From positions 1 to 12,537 of the forward strand of contig JABZYJ010000049.1 of assembly GCA_015265235.1 (NCBI GenBank): 12,537 nucleotides of DNA. Direction: 5' to 3'. The notes beneath the pieces are model-generated. The model was given only the letters and a program-made list of their open reading frames with translations. It made no database searches and was not told where the DNA came from. Position numbers and translations under genes: made by a program. Positions 1 to 6,138 of the stretch are shown piece by piece; positions within the stretch are counted from its first letter, which is position 1, and every line of letters starts with the position of its first letter. The stretch is from Selenomonas sp. (lineage in GTDB: Bacteria; Bacillota; Negativicutes; Selenomonadales; Selenomonadaceae).

Positions 1-707
1 ATGTTCTCGGTGTGGGGGAGATAGGAGATGTCGGAGATGCCCTCCTCTTTGAGGATGTCGATGAATTCGTTGATGTCACCGTAGAGGTCGCGGTTCTCAA
101 AATTGTCGTGCAGGGCGAATGCACCGCCCTTTTTCAGGACGCGCAGCGCCTCGATGACAAGCATGAATTTATCCTTTTGGGTGCGCACTTCGTGAAAGAC
201 GAAGTTGCTGATGACCGCGTCGAAGGTCTCGTTGGGCGCATCGAGAGCTGCTGCGTCACCCTGCACGAAGGAGCATCGGTCGCGTACGTATTCGAGGGTC
301 GCGTTGCGCACACACTGCTCCGCGCTGCTGTCCCACATCGGCGGCCAGAGGTCGACCCCGACGCCATGTGCCTCGGGATACTGCTGTGCAAGGGCGATGC
401 TGAGTGCCCCCGTGCCGCATCCAATGTCGAGGACGGTGCCGCGTCCATCCCATGGAAATCGGTCGATCAGTGCGCTGTGGATGCGCCGCATGAGGCCGCC
501 GCCGTCCGCGGAGAGGACATGGCGGCAGTAGGTCATGTAGAGGGCGGCAAGGAGGGACATGAGGGAGAGGACGAGGAGAACGCCGTAGGCGGTGTCCCGT
601 CCGATCAGGAGTGCACAGAGGAGTGTCGCAAGGACGAGTGCGGCGGTGATGCCCCAGAGGGTGCGCATCATCGGGCGCGCGATCCAGTTGCCGTAGTCAG
701 GTTTCAT
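1..707 (-). CDS. Membrane-anchored class I SAM-dependent methyltransferase (3' end outside window)
   Basis: Reading from the minus-strand ATG at 707-705 gives 235 codons without a stop before the window edge, so the gene is truncated on the left. The product begins MKPDYGNWIARPMM. Two hydrophobic segments follow at about residues 17-35 and 41-60. Next comes a class I methyltransferase fold with SAM-binding motif I, VLDIGCGTGALSIALA, at about 92-107. An acidic motif II-like GVGVDLW and a later LRVLKKGGAFALHDNF motif follow, all typical of Rossmann-fold methyltransferases. The fold predicts transfer of a methyl group from S-adenosylmethionine, but the substrate cannot be read from sequence. The membrane anchor suggests the catalytic domain works at the cytoplasmic face. 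The start is set by GGAGGA 6 nt upstream of the ATG. The ATG lies inside the end of the upstream HD-domain gene (11-nt overlap), so translation is probably coupled. Family assignment is secure; function is unknown. Confidence 0.85.
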   Translation of the reverse strand, partial: MKPDYGNWIARPMMRTLWGITAALVLATLLCALLIGRDTAYGVLLVLSLMSLLAALYMTYCRHVLSADGGGLMRRIHSALIDRFPWDGRGTVLDIGCGTGALSIALAQQYPEAHGVGVDLWPPMWDSSAEQCVRNATLEYVRDRCSFVQGDAAALDAPNETFDAVISNFVFHEVRTQKDKFMLVIEALRVLKKGGAFALHDNFENRDLYGDINEFIDILKEEGISDISYLPHTEN

Positions 708-1281
708 GATGTTCCTCCGCGTGGTGTGCGGCGATTGCCGCGTCCACTTCGTCGTTTACGGCGGCGCGCAGTTCACGCAGTACGGGCGAGAAGGCAGCCT
801 CCTTTACCCCGTAGGTGTGCTGGAGCTCATACTCGAGCGGCAGCCATGTGGATGGGTCGCACTCGTTGTGCGTGATGACGGCCTCCATTCGGTCGAGTGC
901 CTTGATGAGCCGCGCTTCCTCTGTCTCCATGGCGTCCATTTCGGCAAAGAGGGCGCGCACCTCTGCGCTGTAGGGGGCAGGCAGGGCGTCGATCCATGTG
1001 TCACGGAGCTCGTGCTCACGCGCTCGGTCGGCATCCGTTTTCTCAAAGGTTGGGATGTCGCCCGTAAATACCTCGCCCATATCGTGCAGGAGTGCCATGA
1101 GGAGGACGCGCGTGAGGTCGGCGGCAGGGAACTGATCGTGCAGAAAATATGCCATCAGCGCCATGCGCCAGCTGTGCTCGGCGACGCTCTCCTGTCGTCC
1201 GGATTTCATCCATGCGTGGCGCGTACGCTCTTTTAGCCCTGCGATACAGTGCAGGATGGACAGATAATCGTTTGGGGTCAT
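697..1281 (-). CDS. HD-domain phosphohydrolase, YfbR/HDDC2-like (possible 5'-deoxynucleotidase)
   Basis: A 194-residue protein of the HD_3/YfbR-HDDC2 type. The metal-binding set is visible: H36 in ESVAEHSWRMALMA, H66-D67 with E70 in ALLHDMGEVFTGDIP, and D130 in IKALDRMEAV. The HDMGE-x3-GDIP stretch is diagnostic of this subgroup. Characterised relatives (E. coli YfbR, human HDDC2) dephosphorylate deoxynucleoside 5'-monophosphates in the cytosol, so a nucleotide-pool role is likely, but the exact substrate is inferred. The ATG at 1281-1279 is preceded by AAAGGAG with a 5-nt gap. The gene reads away from the toxin-antitoxin locus and its last codons overlap the methyltransferase start by 11 nt, indicating a two-gene operon. 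A minus-strand extended -10 lies about 30 nt upstream of the start. Confidence 0.85.
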   Translation of the reverse strand: MTPNDYLSILHCIAGLKERTRHAWMKSGRQESVAEHSWRMALMAYFLHDQFPAADLTRVLLMALLHDMGEVFTGDIPTFEKTDADRAREHELRDTWIDALPAPYSAEVRALFAEMDAMETEEARLIKALDRMEAVITHNECDPSTWLPLEYELQHTYGVKEAAFSPVLRELRAAVNDEVDAAIAAHHAEEHHET

Positions 1282-1310
1282 AGGTGCTCCTTTGTCATCA
1301 TAACGACTTT

Positions 1311-1319
1311 ATTATAGCA
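1311..1319 (-). promoter_or_regulatory. Extended -10 element for the HD-domain gene
   Basis: On the minus strand this reads TGCTATAAT: a perfect TATAAT with a TGn extension. No good -35 is seen at 16-18 nt (best 3/6), which is tolerable for an extended -10 promoter. It would start RNA near 1305, giving a leader of about 24 nt. The same TATGCTATA string forms the -10 of the divergent antitoxin promoter. Confidence 0.45.
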
Positions 1320-1390
1320 TATTACGGAAATGTTTTGACGGATAAATAATGAGCTATGTATAGCGACAATGTAGCTATATTATGCTATAC
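1313..1390. promoter_or_regulatory. Cluster of GCTATA/TATAGC hexamers: candidate toxin-antitoxin operator
   Basis: TATAGC occurs at 1313-1318 and 1359-1364; GCTATA at 1374-1379 and 1384-1389; the near-copy GCTATG at 1353-1358. They build a perfect 5-bp dyad GCTAT-GT-ATAGC (1353-1364) and a 7-bp inverted repeat GTATAGC (1358-1364) / GCTATAC (1384-1390). The last two direct copies are 10 bp apart, one helical turn. The cluster covers the -35 and -10 of the antitoxin promoter and the -10 of the divergent HD gene. DinJ-family antitoxins repress their own promoters through an N-terminal ribbon-helix-helix at inverted repeats, so this is the natural candidate operator. The repeats are seen; binding is inferred. 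Confidence 0.55.
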
Positions 1391-1391
1391 T
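1363..1391 (+). promoter_or_regulatory. Promoter of the dinJ-yafQ operon
   Basis: GCGACA (-35, 4/6 match) at 1363-1368, a 17-nt gap, then TATACT (-10, 5/6) at 1386-1391 with a TGC extension at 1383-1385. RNA would begin near 1398, leaving just enough room for the GGAGG at 1402-1406 before the antitoxin ATG at 1414. This short leader argues against the upstream TTG at 1396 as start. Confidence 0.55.
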
Positions 1392-1413
1392 GTTTTTGAA
1401 TGGAGGCGATAGA

Positions 1414-1683
1414 ATGGCGACAACGATGGTTCGTGTCCGTATGGATACGGGGTTGAAAGAGCAGGTGGATGCAGCACTGGCGAGTATGGGGCTGAATATG
1501 TCCACTGCGGTCAACGCGATGGCACGTCAGATTCTGCATCAGGGCAAGCTGCCATTTGAACTTTACGTCGGGAATTCTGACTTGTTGGAAGCAATGCGTG
1601 AGGCGGAGGAAATCCGAAAGCATCCTGAGAGCCATCCGTCCTATGCGTCTGCCCATGAGATGATGGAGGATATTCTTTCGTGA
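1414..1683 (+). CDS. dinJ: RelB/DinJ-family antitoxin
   Basis: An 89-residue protein starting MATTMVRVRMDTGLKEQVDA. The N-terminal ~50 residues match the DinJ ribbon-helix-helix: a short beta strand (TTMVRVRMD), a helix (GLKEQVDAALASMG), then NMSTAVNAMARQILHQGKLPFEL, the family's most conserved stretch. The acidic C-terminal part (EAMREAEEIRKH) would be the toxin-binding region. It should neutralise the YafQ-like toxin encoded next and repress the operon at the hexamer cluster upstream. The ATG at 1414 is chosen because GGAGG (1402-1406) sits 7 nt before it. An in-frame TTG at 1396 would add six residues but lacks a usable ribosome site. Its stop overlaps the toxin start. Such modules are often horizontally acquired, and this locus is visibly less GC-rich than its neighbours. 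The symbol marks family membership, not proven orthology. Confidence 0.9.
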   Translation: MATTMVRVRMDTGLKEQVDAALASMGLNMSTAVNAMARQILHQGKLPFELYVGNSDLLEAMREAEEIRKHPESHPSYASAHEMMEDILS

Positions 1684-1955
1684 TGTACCGCATCATTCCG
1701 ACGGCGCGGTTCCGCAAAGAGGTGAAGCGTGCGGCGAAGCGGGGGCTGCCCATGGAACGGTTGGAGCATGTCATTGACGAACTGGCAGAGGGAAAGACAC
1801 TCGCACCTCAATTCAGAGACCATGCCCTGACGGGGAATTTTGCAGGGTACCGCGAGTGTCACGTGCAGCCTGACTGGTTGCTTGTTTACCGCATTGATAA
1901 GGAGATTTTAACGTTGGTGCTTGCCTATACAGGGACACACAGCGATCTTTTTTGA
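1683..1955 (+). CDS. yafQ: YafQ-family mRNA interferase toxin
   Basis: A 90-residue RelE-superfamily toxin starting MYRIIPTARFRKEVKRAAKR. E. coli YafQ is a ribosome-dependent endoribonuclease that cuts mRNA in the A site. The residues important there have counterparts here: H47 in RDHALTG, H60-D64-W65 in ECHVQPDWLLVY, and H86 and F90 in the C-terminal GTHSDLF. The toxin therefore looks intact and active. The ATG at 1683 shares its A with the antitoxin TGA stop (TGATG). A GTG at 1680, giving a 4-nt GTGA overlap and one extra residue, is an equally plausible start. GGAGGA at 1665-1670 is 9 nt from the GTG and 12 nt from the ATG. Either way the pair is translationally coupled. No clear terminator follows within the 92 nt before pheA. 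Confidence 0.9.
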   Translation: MYRIIPTARFRKEVKRAAKRGLPMERLEHVIDELAEGKTLAPQFRDHALTGNFAGYRECHVQPDWLLVYRIDKEILTLVLAYTGTHSDLF

Positions 1956-1983
1956 TGACAGTCCTGTGATTTGATGAAAAGCA

Positions 1984-2012
1984 TTGTCAACGAGCCGTAC
2001 ATATAGTATGAT
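1984..2012 (+). promoter_or_regulatory. Promoter of pheA-aroF
   Basis: TTGTCA (-35, 5/6) at 1984-1989, a 17-nt gap, TATGAT (-10, 5/6) at 2007-2012. RNA would begin near 2019, giving a leader of about 29 nt. That is too short for a T-box, leader peptide or attenuator, so end-product control of this unit probably acts on the enzymes. Confidence 0.7.
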
Positions 2013-2033
2013 ATGGTACATCGTTTTTGTATG

Positions 2034-2040
2034 AGGAGGG
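2034..2040 (+). promoter_or_regulatory. Ribosome-binding site that sets the pheA GTG start
   Basis: AGGAGGG lies 7 nt before GTG 2048. The upstream in-frame TTG at 2027 precedes this site, and the in-frame ATG at 2060 is 19 nt away, so GTG 2048 is the best start. Confidence 0.7.
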
Positions 2041-2047
2041 CGTGCAG

Positions 2048-2896
2048 GTGAGAGAGACGATGGGGGTGCTCGGCCCTGTGGGGACGCACAGCGAGGCGGC
2101 GGCACGCTATCTCATGGAATGGCAGGGGCTCGATTGCGAGATTGTCTGCTATGGCGATATCGGGACGTGCCTCCGTGCGGTAGAGACAGGTGCGGTGAAT
2201 GCGGCGTTTGTCCCTGTGGAGAACTCCCTTGAGGGGGCGATTGCTGTGACGCTCGATGTGCTTGCGCGCTCGGATGCGCTGCGCGTGCAGCGTGAGGTGA
2301 TCTGGCCCGTGCATAACTATCTGATGGCCCGGCGCGCGGATGTGGAGATCCGTACGATCTACTCCCATGCACAGCCCATCGCGCAGTGCGGAGATTTTCT
2401 CCTGCACCGTTATCCACAGGCGGAGCTCATCAAGACGGCGAGCACGGCGCGCGCAGCGGAGATGGTTGGTGCAGCACCCGCAGATGCGGGTGCCGCGGCG
2501 ATCTGTACGCGGCGTGCGGGGGCGCTGCATGGTCTGGTGGAGATCGCGGGCAGGATCGAGGACAGCGGGGCGAACTGCACGCGCTTCTTTGAGGTCGTGC
2601 GTGCGCGGGAGGTACCGCCGCTCGCATCACCCGATACGATCCTGCTGGTGGCACAGATCGACGGTTCGCGGCCGGGGGCACTCTACAATGTCCTCGGTGA
2701 GTTTGCCCGCCGTGAGGTGAACCTCACGCGCATTGAGTCGCGCCCCGCACGGACGGAGCTGGGCGCATATCTTTTCTTTTTCGATCTCGATGCACACAGC
2801 GGTGCCGCAGCGGAGGCGATTGCCGCCGTTGCACGGCGGAGCGTCTGGCTGAAGGAGCTGGGACGATTTCCGGTGCATCTCGCCCACAATGAATAG
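2048..2896 (+). CDS. pheA: Prephenate dehydratase with ACT domain
   Basis: A 282-residue monofunctional prephenate dehydratase, converting prephenate to phenylpyruvate, water and CO2 in phenylalanine synthesis. The catalytic domain carries GPVGTHSE (about 9-16), VPVENSLEGAI (55-65), the SHAQPIAQC motif (106-114), STARAA (132-137) and the key threonine in NCTRFF (T178). A C-terminal ACT domain begins near residue 198, with RPGALYNVL and the ESRP motif at 230-233, which in relatives form the phenylalanine feedback site. There is no chorismate mutase domain, so chorismate mutase must be encoded elsewhere. The start is a GTG chosen by its ribosome site. aroF follows after 42 nt with no terminator, so both are read from the promoter at 1984. 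Length and domain order are normal for the family. Confidence 0.95.
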   Translation: MRETMGVLGPVGTHSEAAARYLMEWQGLDCEIVCYGDIGTCLRAVETGAVNAAFVPVENSLEGAIAVTLDVLARSDALRVQREVIWPVHNYLMARRADVEIRTIYSHAQPIAQCGDFLLHRYPQAELIKTASTARAAEMVGAAPADAGAAAICTRRAGALHGLVEIAGRIEDSGANCTRFFEVVRAREVPPLASPDTILLVAQIDGSRPGALYNVLGEFARREVNLTRIESRPARTELGAYLFFFDLDAHSGAAAEAIAAVARRSVWLKELGRFPVHLAHNE

Positions 2897-2938
2897 AGAG
2901 CACTGATATTTTTAGGGATTCGGGGAAGGAGTTTTACG

Positions 2939-3973
2939 ATGGTTGTTATTATGAATGCAGATGCCACGCAGGCTGACATTGAGGGGGTCATCAGCGCTAT
3001 CGAGGAGAAGGGCCTCGAGGCAAAGGTGATGGAGGGAGCACACCAGAAGATTGTCGGTGTGATCGGCGATAAGACGAAACTCGCCGCAACGCCGCTGGAT
3101 GCGATGCACGGCGTTGAGACGACGGTTGCGATCTCGAAGAGCTACAAGCGCGCGAGCCGCGAGTTCCATCCCGCCGCGACGGTGGTGGATATCCGCGGCA
3201 TCAAGATCGGTGACGGGACGCCCGTGGTGATGGCGGGGCCGTGCGCTGTGGAGTCGCGCGAGCAGCTCCTAGAGACGGCGCAGCTCGTCAAGGCGGGCGG
3301 TGCGCAGTTCATTCGCGGCGGTGCGTACAAGCCGCGTACCTCGCCCTATGCGTTCCAAGGCCTCGAGGAGGAGGGGCTGAAGTATCTCGCCGAGGCGCGT
3401 GAGAAGACGGGGCTTGCCGTCGTGACAGAGGTCACGGTGGTCGAGGCGGTGGATACGGTCGCCGCCTACGCTGATCTTCTGCAGGTCGGCGCACGCAATA
3501 TGCAGAACTTTGGTCTCCTGAAGGCGGTCGGACGCGCGGGAAAGCCCGTCATGCTGAAGCGCGGGCTGGCTGCGACCATCGACGAGTGGCTGAACGCCGC
3601 CGAGTACATCATGAATGAGGGCAACCCGAACGTCATTCTCTGTGAGCGCGGCATCCGCACGTATGAGACCTATACGCGCAACACGTTTGACATCAGTGCG
3701 ATTCCTGCGATCAAGCATCTCTCGCATCTGCCGATCATTGCCGATCCGAGTCACGGTACGGGAAAGTGGCGCATGATCAAGCCCGTGTCCCTCGCCTCCA
3801 TCGCGGCAGGCGCGGACGGGCTCATCATCGAGGTGCATCCGAACCCCGCACGCGCCCTTTCCGATGGGCCGCAGTCGCTGACGCCGGAGAACTATCGCGA
3901 TCTCATGGCGAGCGTGCAGAAGCTCAGCCGCTTTATGAAGGATGAGCATATTGAACCGATGGTGATGGAGTAA
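2939..3973 (+). CDS. aroF: 3-deoxy-7-phosphoheptulonate (DAHP) synthase, type I-beta with N-terminal regulatory domain
   Basis: A 344-residue enzyme joining phosphoenolpyruvate and erythrose 4-phosphate to make DAHP, the first shikimate-pathway step. Residues 1 to about 70 (MVVIMNADATQADIEGVI...) form the ferredoxin-like domain that in Thermotoga maritima DAHP synthase mediates feedback inhibition by aromatic amino acids. The barrel carries the metal and substrate residues: C102 in AGPCAVES, K131 in GAYKPRTSPYAF, H272 in DPSHGTG, E298 in IIEVHPNP and D309 in ALSDGPQSL. As I recall, these are the same residue numbers as in T. maritima, so alignment is essentially gap-free over most of the length. 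AAGGAG ends 7 nt before the ATG. It is the second gene of the pheA-aroF unit and ends 8 nt before a strong terminator. The symbol is generic for DAHP synthase. Confidence 0.95.
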   Translation: MVVIMNADATQADIEGVISAIEEKGLEAKVMEGAHQKIVGVIGDKTKLAATPLDAMHGVETTVAISKSYKRASREFHPAATVVDIRGIKIGDGTPVVMAGPCAVESREQLLETAQLVKAGGAQFIRGGAYKPRTSPYAFQGLEEEGLKYLAEAREKTGLAVVTEVTVVEAVDTVAAYADLLQVGARNMQNFGLLKAVGRAGKPVMLKRGLAATIDEWLNAAEYIMNEGNPNVILCERGIRTYETYTRNTFDISAIPAIKHLSHLPIIADPSHGTGKWRMIKPVSLASIAAGADGLIIEVHPNPARALSDGPQSLTPENYRDLMASVQKLSRFMKDEHIEPMVME

Positions 3974-3981
3974 CGCAATAG

Positions 3982-4026
3982 AAAAATGCGGTGATACGAA
4001 CGTCAAATTCGTATCACCGCATTTTT
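3982..4026. terminator. Bidirectional intrinsic terminator between aroF and ridA
   Basis: Perfect 19-bp inverted repeat: 3982-4000 (AAAAATGCGGTGATACGAA) and 4008-4026, with a 7-nt loop. The arms begin in A5 and end in T5, so the structure ends transcription of both convergent units, aroF from the left and ridA from the right (stop codon at 4034-4032). Confidence 0.95.
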
Positions 4027-4031
4027 ATTGA

Positions 4032-4403
4032 TTATCCCTCGGCGATGACTTCGATCTCGCAGAGTGCACCTGCGGGCAATGCCTTGGCAGCGACGCAGGA
4101 GCGCGCAGGCTTGCCCGTGAAGTGGCGGGCATAGACTTCGTTGAATGCGGCGAAGTCCGCGATGTCCGCGAGGAAGCAGGTGGTCTTGATGGTGTGCGAG
4201 AGGTCGGTACCGGCAGCACTGAGGACGGCGGCGAGGTTCTTGCAGACCTGCTCTGCCTGTCCTGCGACGTCCGTCGCCGTGATCTTGCCGACGGCGGGGT
4301 CGATGCCGATCTGTCCCGAGGTGTAGACGAGAGAGCCGACGCGCATCGCTTGGCTGTAGGGGCCGAGGGCAGCGGGGGCGTTGTCGCTGTGAATCATTTC
4401 CAT
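4032..4403 (-). CDS. ridA: RidA-family enamine/imine deaminase
   Basis: A 123-residue RidA (YjgF/YER057c/UK114) protein starting MEMIHSDNAPAALGPYSQAM. RidA hydrolyses reactive enamines and imines such as 2-aminoacrylate released by PLP enzymes, and acts as a cytosolic trimer. Family landmarks seen are GPYSQA near the N-terminus, LVYTSGQIGIDP, the central QAEQVCKNLAAVL helix, and the C-terminal KPARSCVAAKALPAGALCEIEVIA, which holds the arginine and glutamate of the active site. The ATG at 4403-4401 is chosen for its AAAGGAG ribosome site 7 nt upstream; the frame stays open further upstream but without family similarity. It lies 110 nt downstream of pyk on the same strand, with a 17-bp hairpin between, so it may depend on read-through from pyk or on a promoter I cannot place. 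Confidence 0.93.
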   Translation of the reverse strand: MEMIHSDNAPAALGPYSQAMRVGSLVYTSGQIGIDPAVGKITATDVAGQAEQVCKNLAAVLSAAGTDLSHTIKTTCFLADIADFAAFNEVYARHFTGKPARSCVAAKALPAGALCEIEVIAEG

Positions 4404-4424
4404 AGAGAAGCTCCTTTCATCAAT

Positions 4425-4467
4425 AAGGGCTGGTGTACGAAGCGTTCTGTTTCGTACACCAGCCCTT
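4425..4467 (-). other. Perfect 17-bp hairpin between pyk and ridA without a T-tract
   Basis: 4425-4441 (AAGGGCTGGTGTACGAA) pairs perfectly with 4451-4467 around a 9-nt loop. On the minus strand the 3' arm ends CCCTT and is followed by ATTGATG, so there is no proper U-run; on the plus strand only TTT follows. It could be a weak or factor-dependent terminator of pyk, an RNA processing/stability element, or an attenuator in front of ridA, whose ribosome site begins about 10 nt downstream. Confidence 0.7.
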
Positions 4468-4513
4468 TCACGATTCTCACAGCACTGTTTTGTGGTGTGG
4501 GAATTTCCTCTGC

Positions 4514-5929
4514 TTAGTGGATCGTCGTGACGCGGACGGCGATGGAACCGCCCTCGTTGTAGGTCATGCCTGCAACCATGACAACCTTGTCGCCGTGGTT
4601 GACGTAGCCGTTGTCGAGAGCACTCTTCGTGCAGGACTCGATCATCTCCTCGACGCTCGACCACTTGCGTCCCTGGATGGAGTAGACACCCCAACGCAGG
4701 TTGATGTGGCGTGCGACCATCGGGCTCGGCGCGTAGGCGACGATGGTCGCCTTCGGACGGTATTTCGACACGACGCGCGTCGTGTAGCCGGACTGGGTCG
4801 GCGTGAGGATGGCGGTGGCACTTGTCTCGTAGGCGAGCTGCACGGTCGCATGGGAGACGGCATCTGTCGTGGAGGAACGCTCACGGATCTGACGCGAGCG
4901 GATGAGTGCGTCGTACTCAAGCGACTCCTCGCAGCGCTGGGCGATGGTGTTCATCATCTTGACTGCCTCGACAGGGTAGTTGCCGCTTGCGGTCTCACCC
5001 GAGAGCATGATGGCGTCCGCACCGTCGAAGATGGCGTTGCCGACGTCGGAGACCTCGGCACGTGTCGGACGCGGATTCTCGGTCATCGACTCGAGCATCT
5101 GCGTAGCGACGATGACGGGCTTGCCGACGGCGTTGCACTTGCGGATGATTTCCTTCTGGATGACGGGCACATCCTCAGCGGGCACCTCGACACCGAGGTC
5201 GCCGCGCGCGACCATAATGCCGTCGGAGACGGCGAGGATCGCGTCAAAGTTGTTGACGCCCGCGAGGTTCTCGATCTTCGGGATGATCTCCATGTGTCCG
5301 CCGTGCTTGGCGATCAGGTGGCGGATTTCCTCCACGTCAGCAGGGCGCTGGATGAAGGATGCCGCAACGAAGTCCATGTCGTTCTCGATGCCGAAGATGA
5401 TATCGCGCTCGTCCTGCTCGGAGATGGCGGGCAGGCTCAGCTCGATGCCGGGCGCTGCGACGCGCTTGCGCGTGGACATCGCACCGCTGTTCTGGATGGT
5501 GGTGATGATGTCCTTGCCGCGCACCTCGTCGACAACGAGCTCGACGAGTCCGTCGGAGAGCAGGAGCTTGTCGCCCGGCTTGACCTCACTGTAGAGCATC
5601 TTGTGGTTGACGCTGACGTGCGTCTCATCGCCCGGCGCATCGTCGTACGTGAGCGTGAATTTGTTGCCCTTCTCGAGGTGCACCTTGCCGGCGGCGAATT
5701 CGCCGAGGCGCATCTCCGGTCCCTTGGTGTCGAGGATCAGCGAGATCACCTTCCCCGAGCGCTCCGCAGCGGCGCGTACCTTCTTGATGCGCTCCATGTG
5801 CTCCGGATGCGTACCGTGGGAGAAGTTGAAGCGTGCGCAGTTCATCCCGTTCTCGATGAGTGCATCGACGACGCCGTCCGGATCCGTGGCAGGACCCTGT
5901 GTGCAGATAATTTTTGTTTTTTTCAGCAT
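4514..5929 (-). CDS. pyk: Pyruvate kinase
   Basis: A 471-residue pyruvate kinase making pyruvate and ATP from phosphoenolpyruvate and ADP in the last glycolytic step. Landmarks: NCARFNFSHG (30-39), DTKGPEMR (67-74), the B domain (about 76-160), DFVAASF (186-192), catalytic K218 and metal ligand E220 in PKIEN, ARGDLGVE with D244, and the effector-binding C domain starting near SHATVQLAYETSATAI. T68, K69 and E72 in DTKGPE match the potassium-dependent class. It lacks the extra C-terminal PEP-utiliser-like domain of the Bacillus enzyme. Minor oddities are TQGPAT where TIGPAS is usual, and KIENLAG where KIENxEG is common. The ATG at 5929-5927 follows GGGGG by 7 nt. Promoter, ribosome site and first codons match those of pfkA. 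Confidence 0.97.
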   Translation of the reverse strand: MLKKTKIICTQGPATDPDGVVDALIENGMNCARFNFSHGTHPEHMERIKKVRAAAERSGKVISLILDTKGPEMRLGEFAAGKVHLEKGNKFTLTYDDAPGDETHVSVNHKMLYSEVKPGDKLLLSDGLVELVVDEVRGKDIITTIQNSGAMSTRKRVAAPGIELSLPAISEQDERDIIFGIENDMDFVAASFIQRPADVEEIRHLIAKHGGHMEIIPKIENLAGVNNFDAILAVSDGIMVARGDLGVEVPAEDVPVIQKEIIRKCNAVGKPVIVATQMLESMTENPRPTRAEVSDVGNAIFDGADAIMLSGETASGNYPVEAVKMMNTIAQRCEESLEYDALIRSRQIRERSSTTDAVSHATVQLAYETSATAILTPTQSGYTTRVVSKYRPKATIVAYAPSPMVARHINLRWGVYSIQGRKWSSVEEMIESCTKSALDNGYVNHGDKVVMVAGMTYNEGGSIAVRVTTIH

Positions 5930-5934
5930 GACAT

Positions 5935-5943
5935 ATCCCCCGT
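5935..5943 (-). promoter_or_regulatory. Unusual ribosome-binding site of pyk (ACGGGGGAT)
   Basis: The minus strand reads ACGGGGGAT, with GGGGG 7 nt before the ATG. GGGGG can pair with CCUCC of 16S rRNA through one G-U pair. The identical nine bases precede pfkA, and in both genes the coding sequence then begins ATGCTGAAAAA. Confidence 0.6.
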
Positions 5944-5973
5944 TTTTTTGTCCCTGAGTTTACATCTATGGAT

Positions 5974-6002
5974 ATTCTACACTCTTTTTAAGGAGAAGTA
6001 AA
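5974..6002 (-). promoter_or_regulatory. Promoter of pyk
   Basis: On the minus strand TTTACT (-35) at 6002-5997, 17 nt, TAGAAT (-10) at 5979-5974; transcription would start near 5967, about 38 nt before the ATG. The hexamers and spacing are identical to those of the pfkA promoter at 7648-7676, and the match extends to TTTACTT at the left and GTAGAAT at the right. Confidence 0.6.
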
Positions 6003-6077
6003 GATACTATGCGTACACATGCCGCCAGTTGATGGAGGTTTATTTATCTGGACAATGAAAGAATACACGGATGCAAT

Positions 6078-6107
6078 TTGACAAGAACCTTTTTTTTCGC
6101 TTATTAT
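6078..6107 (+). promoter_or_regulatory. Promoter of the alanine/glycine symporter gene
   Basis: Consensus TTGACA at 6078-6083, an 18-nt gap, TATTAT (5/6) at 6102-6107. Transcription would begin near 6114 with a leader of about 25 nt. It lies in the 209-nt gap between the divergent pyk and symporter genes. Confidence 0.65.
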
Positions 6108-6138
6108 TGAGACTGTTTTTATAGGAAAGGGTGATACT

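Noticed and set aside
12..875. A 287-codon plus-strand frame across the methyltransferase and the end of the HD gene
   Set aside because: It runs antisense through two well-supported genes and its product is compositionally odd with no motif.
1396..1413. TTG start adding six residues to the antitoxin
   Set aside because: It lies at or before the predicted transcription start and upstream of the GGAGG that serves ATG 1414. DinJ proteins begin close to the beta strand.
4433..6001. A 522-codon open frame on the plus strand, opposite pyk
   Set aside because: It is the antisense shadow of a clear pyruvate kinase gene in GC-rich DNA. The translation is D/V/R/H-rich low-complexity with no family resemblance and there is no matched ribosome site.
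6019..6081. A 20-codon open frame in the pyk-symporter gap, possible leader peptide
   Set aside because: No ribosome-binding site, and it lies upstream of the predicted symporter transcription start, overlapping the -35.
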